Assembly (NCBI GenBank): GCA_021801025.1
Contig: JAJYYK010000001.1
Coordinates: 248,001-312,000 of the forward strand
Direction: 5' to 3'
Length of the DNA: 64,000 nt
From: Pseudomonadota bacterium
GTDB lineage: Bacteria > Pseudomonadota > Gammaproteobacteria > Burkholderiales > Sulfuriferulaceae
A model generated the notes under the pieces. That model was not told the origin of the DNA. It saw nothing but the letters and a program-made list of their open reading frames with translations, and ran no database searches. A program made the position numbers and the translations under genes. Positions 18,840 to 26,890 of this stretch are shown piece by piece. Every line of letters starts with the position of its first letter. Position 1 is the stretch's first letter.

Positions 18840-20071
18840 GTTTTGCTACATCCCTGTTGCCTTTTGATGCTGACACCTTAACACTGATTGCGGACCGTTG
18901 GGATACCCCTTGCTATGTTTATGATGCACGGACGCTCACGGACAATTACTTGCGTTTTGAGCAGGCGCTGACCAATCAACCGCACCAATTATGTTACGCA
19001 GTCAAGGCTAACCCTTCGTTGGCCATTTTACAACTGTTTGCCCGTTTGGGTGCAGGCTTTGACGTGGTCTCCGGTGGAGAATTGCAACGGGTGGTGGCGG
19101 CAGGCGGCGACCCGAACAAGGTCGTGTTCTCCGGTGTGGGTAAACAGACTGACGAAATTGCCCTGGCGCTGTCTTTGGGAATTCATTGCTTTAATGTGGA
19201 ATCCGAATCTGAGCTGTACCGGATTAACCGCATTGCGGGTGAGCAGGGGCAGCATGCGCCGGTTAGCCTGCGTGTGAACCCGGATGTGGATGCCAAAACG
19301 CACCCTTATATTTCGACCGGCCTCAAGTCGAACAAATTCGGCGTGGCGCACGATGACGCTTTGCGCCTGTACCAGCTGGCTGCCAGCTTGCCGCACTTGG
19401 TGTTGCGAGGAATTGATTGCCACATTGGTTCTCAACTGACCGAAATCGCGCCCTTTGTTGATGCGCTGGATCGGGTATTGAGTCTGGTGGATGCTTTGGC
19501 GGAATATGGGATTGTTTTGCAACACATTGATTTGGGTGGAGGCCTCGGTATACGCTACCACGATGAAACCCCACCGCATGTGGAGGCCTATATCGCTGCG
19601 CTGCGCGAAAGGCTGGCTGGACGGGGGCTGACCCTGTTGCTCGAACCGGGGCGTGCGCTGGTCGGCAACGCTGGCGTACTGCTCACCCGGGTGGAATACC
19701 TCAAACCGGGCGCAGAAAAACAGTTTGCCGTCGTGGATGCCGCGATGAACGACTTGATGCGCCCTGCCTTGTATGGGGCCTACCATGATATTGTTGCTGT
19801 GCACCCGCGCGATGAGGCGCCGCAACAATGGGAAATTGTCGGGCCGGTGTGCGAAACCGGCGATTTTCTGGGCCATGATCGGGCTCTGGCGCTGGCAGAA
19901 GGGGATTTGCTGGCGATTAAATCGGCAGGGGCTTACGGCATGTCGATGAGCTCACAGTATAACACCCGCCCGCGCGCAGCGGAAGTTCTGGTGCTGGCGG
20001 GCCAACCGGTATTGATCCGGCAGCGGGAAAGCATCGCCTCGCTGTTCGAAAATGAACGGCTGCCGGATTGA
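18836..20071 (+). CDS. lysA: Diaminopimelate decarboxylase
   Basis: Last step of lysine synthesis: meso-diaminopimelate to lysine. 411 residues of the PLP-dependent fold III type. The PLP lysine is in YAVKANPSL (~residue 62), with the HIGSQ motif at ~200, the GGGLGIRY phosphate-binding loop, LEPGR at ~275 and the partner-subunit motif CETGDF at ~345. All key residues are intact. It begins within the lptM stop codon. Confidence 0.97.
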   Translation: MSFATSLLPFDADTLTLIADRWDTPCYVYDARTLTDNYLRFEQALTNQPHQLCYAVKANPSLAILQLFARLGAGFDVVSGGELQRVVAAGGDPNKVVFSGVGKQTDEIALALSLGIHCFNVESESELYRINRIAGEQGQHAPVSLRVNPDVDAKTHPYISTGLKSNKFGVAHDDALRLYQLAASLPHLVLRGIDCHIGSQLTEIAPFVDALDRVLSLVDALAEYGIVLQHIDLGGGLGIRYHDETPPHVEAYIAALRERLAGRGLTLLLEPGRALVGNAGVLLTRVEYLKPGAEKQFAVVDAAMNDLMRPALYGAYHDIVAVHPRDEAPQQWEIVGPVCETGDFLGHDRALALAEGDLLAIKSAGAYGMSMSSQYNTRPRAAEVLVLAGQPVLIRQRESIASLFENERLPD

Positions 20072-20673
20072 TTTACATTCGGCGGGTTAGGCCCCATGGC
20101 GCTTTGATGGCTCACAGGCATTTATTTTGTATGGGTTATATTCGTTCGGGATGTGTGTTGAATTATCCAAAGCTGTTCAAAAAACGCCTTCGGGTTGATT
20201 CAGGAACCCGATTGAGAAAAATTACGCCATTGGTTTGGGATGATGAGCAGGACCCTCTCGCCTCGCGAATCGCCGCTATCGGCTTTGTTGTGAACTGGTC
20301 GCTCCGTTTGTTGCTGGCTGATTATGGGAAGTGCGATACATGCCCATGTCGCAACCCTTCTGCCTTTGCAGCATATTTCGCCGGTCGACTTTCCATAATC
20401 ACTGACTTTGCATAATCGGCCTTATGTAAAGCTTTACATAAGGCCGAATAACCGCCCTTCAGAGATGAGATTCAACCAGCATGCTTCCCGGAGAATGGGG
20501 CTGCATAGCCAATTTCAAACCATGGCGATTTAGACTCGGCACAACCAGAAAGAGCTTGATTGCAACTTCAGAATGCATATAGCCGCTTTTTATTGGCCAT
20601 TGAAAAACCCATGAATGGGTGCTATATTAGAAAAGTTGAATGTTTTGGCAAGAGATTGTTACCTGTCAGTGAA
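20072..20673 (+). other. 602-base region between lysA and the efflux operon
   Basis: A 115-codon frame starting at 20068 shows no recognisable domain and overlaps the lysA end, so it is not called. The region holds an inverted pair of GATTATGG-type sequences (20320-20335 and 20386-20400), a third copy at 20400-20415 and a 32-bp perfect palindrome (20416-20447). The part from 20450 to 20673 should carry the promoter of the efflux operon; no clear -35/-10 pair was chosen. Confidence 0.5.
20320..20447. repeat. Inverted GATTATGnnAAGT repeats next to a 32-bp perfect palindrome
   Basis: GATTATGGGAAGTGCG (20320-20335, plus) faces GATTATGGAAAGTCG (20386-20400, minus) and GATTATGCAAAGTCAGTG (20400-20417, minus). 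Immediately after comes a palindrome with 16-base arms centred between 20431 and 20432 (arm starting TCGGCCTTATG). Sixteen bases of the third copy recur exactly at 57250-57265. The arrangement looks like the end of a mobile element or a recombination site. Confidence 0.55.
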
Positions 20674-21069
20674 ATGATGAAATTGTGGCTTACATGGGGA
20701 TTGGTGGTGTGGTTAGCGTTGATGCAAGGCATCGCGCCGCTGTTGCACGCCCATGTTCATGATTTGTCTGTTCCTGGCAAGATACATATTCAGGGCCTGG
20801 ACGAGGCCATGAATCATTTGCCTGGCAAATCAGTGGTGTCCCAGATTCAAACGTATTCGACGGATGATTCTATCAGTATGGAATCGCTGGGAAAGAATGA
20901 GCATCAAATCAATTTAGCTGCTGTGTGCTTATTGGTTGCAGTGATCTTGCTGGCATTGGCCCGGTTGCCCTGCCTGATCCGCATCACCCCCGTTTATGTC
21001 ATCGATGCGTTAAGCGCACCGCCTTACACCCTCCCCTGGTCGCTCGCACCACCTACTCTCCTGCATTAA
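20674..21069 (+). CDS. Small membrane protein ahead of the RND efflux genes
   Basis: 131 residues with a hydrophobic N-terminal segment (LWLTWGLVVWLALMQGIAPLL, ~3-23) that is either a signal peptide or an anchor. HAHVHD follows it, then a polar periplasmic-looking part, a second hydrophobic segment (~88-108) and a Pro-rich tail. The His cluster just outside the membrane could bind metal. I know of similar short proteins ahead of czc/cus-type operons but have no family name. Start set at the MMKLW ATG; a longer frame exists upstream. Confidence 0.6.
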   Translation: MMKLWLTWGLVVWLALMQGIAPLLHAHVHDLSVPGKIHIQGLDEAMNHLPGKSVVSQIQTYSTDDSISMESLGKNEHQINLAAVCLLVAVILLALARLPCLIRITPVYVIDALSAPPYTLPWSLAPPTLLH

Positions 21070-21079
21070 AAATTTCATG

Positions 21080-21111
21080 CCTGCTGTCTGCTGACAGCAG
21101 GGGATTTTTTT
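21080..21111 (+). terminator. Hairpin plus T-run ahead of the RND adaptor gene
   Basis: Nine-base perfect stem CCTGCTGTC / GACAGCAGG (21080-21088 and 21093-21101) with a TGCT loop, followed by GGATTTTTTT. It lies between the small membrane protein and the adaptor gene, 17 bases before the adaptor ATG. It is therefore either an intrinsic terminator with read-through or an attenuator. Confidence 0.75.
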
Positions 21112-21127
21112 CATGTGGGAGAAAACC

Positions 21128-22207
21128 ATGCAACGTATTATTTTTGCTGTCGCTCTGTGCGCAGCGACCACGGCTCATGCTGTCGATCAATTGACATTTA
21201 CGGCCAGGCAACTACAGTCTTTAGGCGTCATCACTACCCCGATTGCCAGTACGCAATCGCAAACCAGCTTGAACTATCCTGCAACAGTGGACATTCCAGC
21301 GAATCAAGTGCGTATTGTGGCTGCGCCGATGACGGGAATGGTGAGCCGGGTTTGGGTGACGGCAAACACATCTGTGAAAGTGGGGCAACCATTAGCCACG
21401 CTGTTAAGCCCCGAACTGGCACAGGCTCAAGGTGGTTTGGTGCAAGCAGCCGCGCAGGCGCAGCTGGCGCAAATGCAATTGCAGCGCGATGATCAATTGC
21501 TGGCGGATGGCATTATTGCCGCTTCACGTCAACAAACCACACGGGCAAATTATTTATCGGCACAAGCCATGTTGACCCAGCATCGTCAATCTCTGCGTAT
21601 GTTGGGGGTGCCTGCGATCACTGTTGCACAGATGGAACATGGTATTGCGCACAGCGCGGAATTGCAGCTGTCTGCCCCGATTTCTGGTGTGGTACTGGAA
21701 GCCAGTGTTACTGCCGGACAGCGAGTTGATCCGACCACTGCTTTGTTTAAAATCGCACAAATGCGTCCGTTATGGTTGGTGATTCAGGTGCCCGGCCCGG
21801 CGGCGGCTCATATTAAAGTGAATGACAGTGTGAGTTTGGTTGGGCGTGCTGCGACAGGTCGCGTGTTGTCAATCGCACAAAACACACAAGCCTCGCAAAC
21901 GGTTGCCGTGCGTGCGGAAATCAATGGGGATTTAGATGGCTTGTTCAGTGGGCAAGCAGTTGAAGCCAAAATACGTAGTGCTGTAAATATGGCTTGGCAG
22001 GCCCCTGTCAGCGCAATAGTCTACCAACAAAATAATCCTTATATCTTTGTGCGTGATGCGCATGGGTTCCATCCCGTCGCGGTGCAAGTGTTGGCACAAA
22101 CTGGCGCGATGGCAATCATCGCAGGCAAGTTGTCGCCCGCTGACATGATCGCCACACAAGGCGTCGCCCAGATTAAAGCAGTCTGGTCTGGCGCAGGGGG
22201 GGTATAA
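21128..22207 (+). CDS. RND efflux periplasmic adaptor (CusB/CzcB type)
   Basis: 359 residues. Signal peptide cleaved after AHA at residue ~20. A biotinyl-lipoyl-like half (AAPMTGMVSRVWVTANTSVKVGQPLATLLSPEL), an alpha-helical hairpin rich in Ala and Gln, and the second half-motif (LSAPISGVVLEASVTAGQRV) follow in the usual membrane-fusion-protein order, then beta-barrel domains. It links the inner-membrane pump to the outer-membrane channel. It lacks the long Met- or His-rich N-terminal extension of some CusB and CzcB proteins. GGGAG precedes the start. The pump gene begins three bases after its stop. Confidence 0.9.
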   Translation: MQRIIFAVALCAATTAHAVDQLTFTARQLQSLGVITTPIASTQSQTSLNYPATVDIPANQVRIVAAPMTGMVSRVWVTANTSVKVGQPLATLLSPELAQAQGGLVQAAAQAQLAQMQLQRDDQLLADGIIAASRQQTTRANYLSAQAMLTQHRQSLRMLGVPAITVAQMEHGIAHSAELQLSAPISGVVLEASVTAGQRVDPTTALFKIAQMRPLWLVIQVPGPAAAHIKVNDSVSLVGRAATGRVLSIAQNTQASQTVAVRAEINGDLDGLFSGQAVEAKIRSAVNMAWQAPVSAIVYQQNNPYIFVRDAHGFHPVAVQVLAQTGAMAIIAGKLSPADMIATQGVAQIKAVWSGAGGV

Positions 22208-22209
22208 CC

Positions 22210-25200
22210 ATGCTGGATAAACTCGTTGCTTTTTCGCTTTCCAAGCGGTTGTTGATATTGATATTGACAGCTATTTTGATCGGTACAGGCTGGATGGCTT
22301 TCCAGCAATTGCCTATTGATGCGTTTCCTGATGTATCAAGCACGCAAGTTAAGCTGATTATGAAAGCGCCAGGCATGACCCCCGAAGAAGTCGAGGCACG
22401 TATTGTTGCACCGATAGAAACGGAATTGCTGGGCATCCCCAGGCAACAAATGTTGCGCTCCATTTCCAAATATGCCCTGGCTGACATCACGATTGATTTT
22501 GCTGAGGGGACAGATATTTACTGGGCGCGGCAGCAGGTGGCAGAACGCCTGGCGAATGCGCAGGGCAGTTTGCCGCCGGGCAGTTCGGGCGGATTGGCAC
22601 CCATCACCACGCCTTTGGGCGAGATGTTTATGTTTACGGTTGAAGGTGGTGGCTTGTCACTTGAGCAACGACGCTCATTGCTGGATTGGGTTATCCGTCC
22701 GCAATTACGCACGTTAGCCGGTGTGGCGGATGTGAATACGTTGGGCGGCATGGTGCGCACGTTTGAAATCGTGCCCAATAATGTACAACTTGCTGCGCGT
22801 GGTGTGAAGTTAAGTGATTTGCAGCATGCGCTGGAGATGAATAATCGTAACGATGGCGCTGGGCGGTTACGCGCTGGTGAGGAAGTTCTGGTAGTGCGTG
22901 TTGAAGGCGCAATTAAAACGCTGGATGACGTGCGTGCCATTGTCGTCGCGAATCGGGCCGGCATTCCTGTGCGGATCGGTGATGTGGCTGAGGTACAAAT
23001 CGGCAGTCTGACGCGGTATGGCGCAGTGACCAAAGACGGCCGTGGCGAGGCAGTAGAAGGTCTGGTGCTGGGTCTCAAAGGCGCGAATGCCCGGCAGGTG
23101 GTTGCCGCCGTACAGGACAAGCTGGCTGAAATCGATAAAACCTTGCCCGCAGGTGTGCACACCAGGGCATTCTATAACCGAGGTGGTTTGGTTGATCGTG
23201 CAGTGGGGACCGTATCCGAAGCGTTGGCCGAAGCGATTGTGTTAGTGGTGATATTGCTGGTGCTGTTCCTGGGCAATCTGCGGGCAGCAGTACTGGTTGC
23301 GCTGGTATTGCCATTGGCAGCCTTGTTTACCTTTATTCTCATGCGCCAATTTGGTATGTCGGCGAATCTCATGAGTCTGGGTGGGTTGGCCATCGCAATT
23401 GGTATGCTGGTCGATGCTGCAGTGGTGGTGGTAGAAAATATTGTCACCCATCTTGCTCATGATAAAACCAGTGAAAAATTACATTTGATTTATCGCGCAG
23501 TCGGGGAGGTCATTACCCCTGTCGCGTCAGGCGTGTTGATCATCATCATCGTGTTTTTTCCGTTACTGACGTTGCAAGGCCTGGAAGGTAAGTTATTTAT
23601 TCCCGTTGCATTGACCATCGTGTTTGCTTTGGCGGGTTCGTTGTTGCTGTCGTTGACGGTCGTGCCCGTTTTGGCATCCTGGCTACTCAAACAGGGCGCA
23701 CATTCTGATCCCTGGTTGGTGCGCAAAGCGATGGCGATTTATGAGCCTGTTTTGGCGTGGGGTCTGGCACACGCGCGTACTGTGGTGATTGCAGCAGTGC
23801 TTGGTTTGTTGGCGACAGGTGGGGTTTATACGTTGATTGGTAAAACTTTCATGCCTGTGATGGATGAGGGGGATGTGATTTTGCAGTTGGAAAAGTTGCC
23901 CTCTATCGGCCTGGAAGATTCAGTCAAGCTGGATTTGCATATACAACAAGCGCTGATGCGTGTCCCTGAAGTCAAAGGGGTGGTCGCACGGACAGGGTCG
24001 GATGAATTAGGTCTGGATCCTATGGGGTTGAATCAAACGGATACTTTCCTCGTGCTCAAACCCCGTGAGCAATGGCGCAAGCCCGATAAAGCCTGGTTAA
24101 TCGACCAGTTACGTACAGTGATGCAAGATTTTCCCGGGGTGACCATTTCGTTTACGCAGCCGATAGAAATGCGCGTGTCAGAAATGCTCACAGGCGTACG
24201 CGGTGATTTGGCGGTAAAAATATTTGGTACCGATCTGGACCGGTTAAATCAGTTAGCCAGTCAAGTTGAAGGGGTGCTTAAAAGCATACCAGGGGCTGAA
24301 GACGTGATCACGGTGAAAAACGACGGGGTGCAGTTTTTGCAAATCAAAGTGGATCGATTGGCGGCAGGACGATTTGGACTGAACATTGATGACATCCAGA
24401 ATGATCTGCGTGCGCAAATTGAAGGTAAGCCGTTGGGTGTGGTGCTGGAAGGCACGCGCCGTACCCCGCTTGTATTGCGTGGCGATGAAACAGTGCGCAA
24501 TTCGCCTGAGCAATTCGCGGCCATGCGCATCACTTTGCCAGACGGACAAAGCATTCCTTTATCAGAAATTGCGCAATTACAGCGTGTGGATGGCCCTGTC
24601 AAAGTCGACAGAGAAAACGCGCGGCGTTATGTCGTGGTGCAAGCCAATGTCCGTGGCCGTGATTTGGTGGGGTTTGTCGATGCAGCGAAACAGGCCGTGG
24701 CGAAGAAAGTGCCGTTGCCTGCGGCGTATAACATTGTTTGGGGCGGGCAATTTGAAAACCAGCAACGGGCAGCCAAGCGCTTGGGCATTGTCGTGCCCAT
24801 TGCGCTGGTGATGATATTTTTGCTGCTCTATGCCACGTTTAATTCATTGCGACAGTCCTTGCTGGTGCTGGCTAATGTGCCGTTCGCACTCATCGGTGGC
24901 GTGTTCGCATTGTGGTTGTCAGGAGAATATATGTCTGTGCCTGCGTCGGTCGGTTTTATTGCCCTGTTGGGGATTGCTGTCTTGAATGGGGTGGTGCTGG
25001 TCAGTTATTTCAATCAGCTCATCGAGACAGGCATGGATATCGGGCAAGTCGTGGTCGAAGGTGCGAAACGCCGTCTGCGCCCTGTACTGATGACTGCAAT
25101 GATTGCCGCATTTGGCCTGTTGCCCCTGGTTTTTGCAAGTGGCCCCGGTTCCGAAATCCAGAAACCATTAGCGATTGTAGTCATCGGTGGCCTGGTCACC

Positions 25201-25278
25201 TCAACCTTGCTGACTTTAATTTTACTTCCTGTTTTATACCGCCGTTTTGGCTTTGCTAAAACAGAGTTGGAGGCTTAA
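22210..25278 (+). CDS. Heavy-metal RND efflux pump (CusA/CzcA family)
   Basis: 1022 residues, normal for the family. First membrane helix at ~12-30, large periplasmic loops at ~35-335 and ~555-855, and two six-helix bundles. The helix-4 motif GGLAIAIGMLVDAAVVVVEN places it in the heavy-metal (HME) group and, by the AIAIGMLVDAA form, closer to CusA-like members than to CzcA with DFG. The metal is not certain. It pumps cation from periplasm or cytoplasm to the outside using the proton gradient. It ends directly at the outer-membrane gene. Confidence 0.93.
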   Translation: MLDKLVAFSLSKRLLILILTAILIGTGWMAFQQLPIDAFPDVSSTQVKLIMKAPGMTPEEVEARIVAPIETELLGIPRQQMLRSISKYALADITIDFAEGTDIYWARQQVAERLANAQGSLPPGSSGGLAPITTPLGEMFMFTVEGGGLSLEQRRSLLDWVIRPQLRTLAGVADVNTLGGMVRTFEIVPNNVQLAARGVKLSDLQHALEMNNRNDGAGRLRAGEEVLVVRVEGAIKTLDDVRAIVVANRAGIPVRIGDVAEVQIGSLTRYGAVTKDGRGEAVEGLVLGLKGANARQVVAAVQDKLAEIDKTLPAGVHTRAFYNRGGLVDRAVGTVSEALAEAIVLVVILLVLFLGNLRAAVLVALVLPLAALFTFILMRQFGMSANLMSLGGLAIAIGMLVDAAVVVVENIVTHLAHDKTSEKLHLIYRAVGEVITPVASGVLIIIIVFFPLLTLQGLEGKLFIPVALTIVFALAGSLLLSLTVVPVLASWLLKQGAHSDPWLVRKAMAIYEPVLAWGLAHARTVVIAAVLGLLATGGVYTLIGKTFMPVMDEGDVILQLEKLPSIGLEDSVKLDLHIQQALMRVPEVKGVVARTGSDELGLDPMGLNQTDTFLVLKPREQWRKPDKAWLIDQLRTVMQDFPGVTISFTQPIEMRVSEMLTGVRGDLAVKIFGTDLDRLNQLASQVEGVLKSIPGAEDVITVKNDGVQFLQIKVDRLAAGRFGLNIDDIQNDLRAQIEGKPLGVVLEGTRRTPLVLRGDETVRNSPEQFAAMRITLPDGQSIPLSEIAQLQRVDGPVKVDRENARRYVVVQANVRGRDLVGFVDAAKQAVAKKVPLPAAYNIVWGGQFENQQRAAKRLGIVVPIALVMIFLLLYATFNSLRQSLLVLANVPFALIGGVFALWLSGEYMSVPASVGFIALLGIAVLNGVVLVSYFNQLIETGMDIGQVVVEGAKRRLRPVLMTAMIAAFGLLPLVFASGPGSEIQKPLAIVVIGGLVTSTLLTLILLPVLYRRFGFAKTELEA

Positions 25279-26535
25279 ATGAAAAAATTAATCTACCTGC
25301 TGGTGATAATGAGTTTGCCAGCCTATGCCGGCAACTATTCGAGTCCGCCTGATTTACCGGCCATAGATGCTGTGAGTCTGGCCTTAAACAGCACGCCGAC
25401 GGTGCGCGCCGCCAAGGCGAATTTGGGCGTAGAAGTTGCCAACAATGACCGTTTGCGCGCGGGGAATTATGAAACAGCCATTCTTTTAAACACCCAGCAA
25501 CGTCACACCATAGCGCCTGAACCGGATTACCGCTATACCGAATGGGATGTGGCGCTGGAACGTACGTTGCGTTTGCCGAATAAAGCAAGACTGGATGCGC
25601 AATTGGGTGAGCAAGGCATCAATCAATCGCATTATGTGCTGGGTGATGCTTTGCACGAGTCTGGGCGTATGCTATTGACCAGCTGGTTTAACTGGGTGCG
25701 TGAGTTTTATCAGGTTCGGCAATGGCAGTCGCATGTCGAAGGGCTTAAAAGCCAATTGGATGCAGTGAATCGGCGCGTGCGGGCTGGCGATGCGGCCAGG
25801 CTCGATCAACTTCAGGCCAAAGCGGCATTGGCCATTGCGCAGGCACAATTTGCCGATGCCGAATTACGCTTGTCAACCGCCAAAAATGAACTAAATCGGC
25901 GCTTTCCGGCGATCAGGTTACCCGCCGAACCTATTTTGCCGCAACCCGAGTTAGTGGCCGAACCACTGGAAGTGTGGCAACAGCGCAGTATGGCACACAA
26001 CCATGAATTAGCCATTGCGCACGGCGAAACCCTGCGATACCGAACGATGCTGGCGCGTAGTGAGGCCGATAAAACGCCGGATCCAAGCGTTGGCGTACGC
26101 TTTGCCAATGAACGGGGCGGTGAAGAGAAAATCATCGGTGTATACCTTTCTATCCCGTTTGCTGGGGGCGCCCGCCTTGCTGTGGCGCGCATGGCGGCGG
26201 CAAATCAGCTTGTTGCCAGCGAACTTGAAGCGGGTGTGCGTACCAAAGTTGAAACCGACACGGCCAACACATGGCTCGCTACGCAATCGGCCTATGGTGC
26301 ATGGCAAGCCAGTGCCGCCGCCAGCGCTGCCATGCATCAACATGCCGATCTGGTGACGCGCGCCTACCAGCTGGGAGAAAGCGGACTCACCGATGTGCTC
26401 AACGCCCGCCGCCTGGCACAAGAAGCCGACTTGAACGCCATCAATAGCCGTCTGGCTGCTGCACAAGCACGTTATCGGCTTCTGCTGGACACGCATGCAC
26501 TGTGGCCGATAGATGCCGATGAGGAGGGGGCGTGA
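25279..26535 (+). CDS. TolC-family outer-membrane efflux channel (CusC/CzcC type)
   Basis: 418 residues. Signal peptide ending AYA at ~17; then two OEP repeats of long Ala/Gln/Leu-rich helices (VSLALNSTPTVRAAKANLG; the second copy begins near residue 225, HNHELAIAHGETLRYR) around short beta segments. It forms the outer-membrane exit duct. TTGGAGG lies before its ATG. Gene order is adaptor-pump-channel, differing from czcCBA, where the channel gene comes first. Confidence 0.9.
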   Translation: MKKLIYLLVIMSLPAYAGNYSSPPDLPAIDAVSLALNSTPTVRAAKANLGVEVANNDRLRAGNYETAILLNTQQRHTIAPEPDYRYTEWDVALERTLRLPNKARLDAQLGEQGINQSHYVLGDALHESGRMLLTSWFNWVREFYQVRQWQSHVEGLKSQLDAVNRRVRAGDAARLDQLQAKAALAIAQAQFADAELRLSTAKNELNRRFPAIRLPAEPILPQPELVAEPLEVWQQRSMAHNHELAIAHGETLRYRTMLARSEADKTPDPSVGVRFANERGGEEKIIGVYLSIPFAGGARLAVARMAAANQLVASELEAGVRTKVETDTANTWLATQSAYGAWQASAAASAAMHQHADLVTRAYQLGESGLTDVLNARRLAQEADLNAINSRLAAAQARYRLLLDTHALWPIDADEEGA

Positions 26536-26890
26536 TGCGATAGATCCGCGTACCGGGCGCAGTACTGTATTCGGTGCGCAGGTAAAGACATACTCACAGC
26601 ACAGTGGAAACTGTCGACGGCGTCTGTCATGGCGCTGTCGCTGGAGGCGCGTGCGTCACTGTCATGATCAACTCATTTGCGAAAAACATATAATCTTGTT
26701 TTAATCAGTTTAAATTCAAATATCTATATCAGTTTATCGGTCGCCTGACAGATTGTGTTGTTTAATTACAACAAAATTCAGGTTAACTTTTATTAAAAAG
26801 ACTTTGTTGTCTTGTTACATTCGCGTACAATTAGCGACGTGCTGTTGGAATTTTCTGGTGGCCGGTCTTTTGAACTCAGGGAGGATGTGT
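26536..26890 (+). other. 355-base region upstream of the Cyc2-like gene
   Basis: AT-rich from about 26680. It contains an inverted repeat TGTTGT-ttaatt-ACAACA (26756-26773) and a promoter-like pair at 26804-26831. In the first ~150 bases I see nothing. A long in-frame extension of the Cyc2-like gene back to 26753 has no ribosome site and is not used. Confidence 0.5.
26804..26831 (+). promoter_or_regulatory. Candidate sigma-70-type promoter of the Cyc2-like gene
   Basis: TTGTTG (26804-26809), 16-base spacer, TACAAT (26826-26831). Predicted transcript start near 26838 gives a leader of about 50 bases before the GGGAGG ribosome site. The -10 is five of six to consensus, the -35 is weak. Confidence 0.45.

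Noticed and set aside
19028-19876. 282-codon frame antisense to lysA
   Set aside because: Mirror of a clear gene; rich in Gln, Arg and His as expected of an antisense frame.
20068-20415. 115-codon frame after lysA
   Set aside because: Overlaps the lysA end, shows no domain or steady composition, and lies over repeat sequence.
22210-25278. Assigning the pump to copper (CusA) or to cobalt-zinc-cadmium (CzcA)
   Set aside because: Helix-4 wording leans to the CusA side but the adaptor lacks Met-rich metal sites, so the metal was left open.
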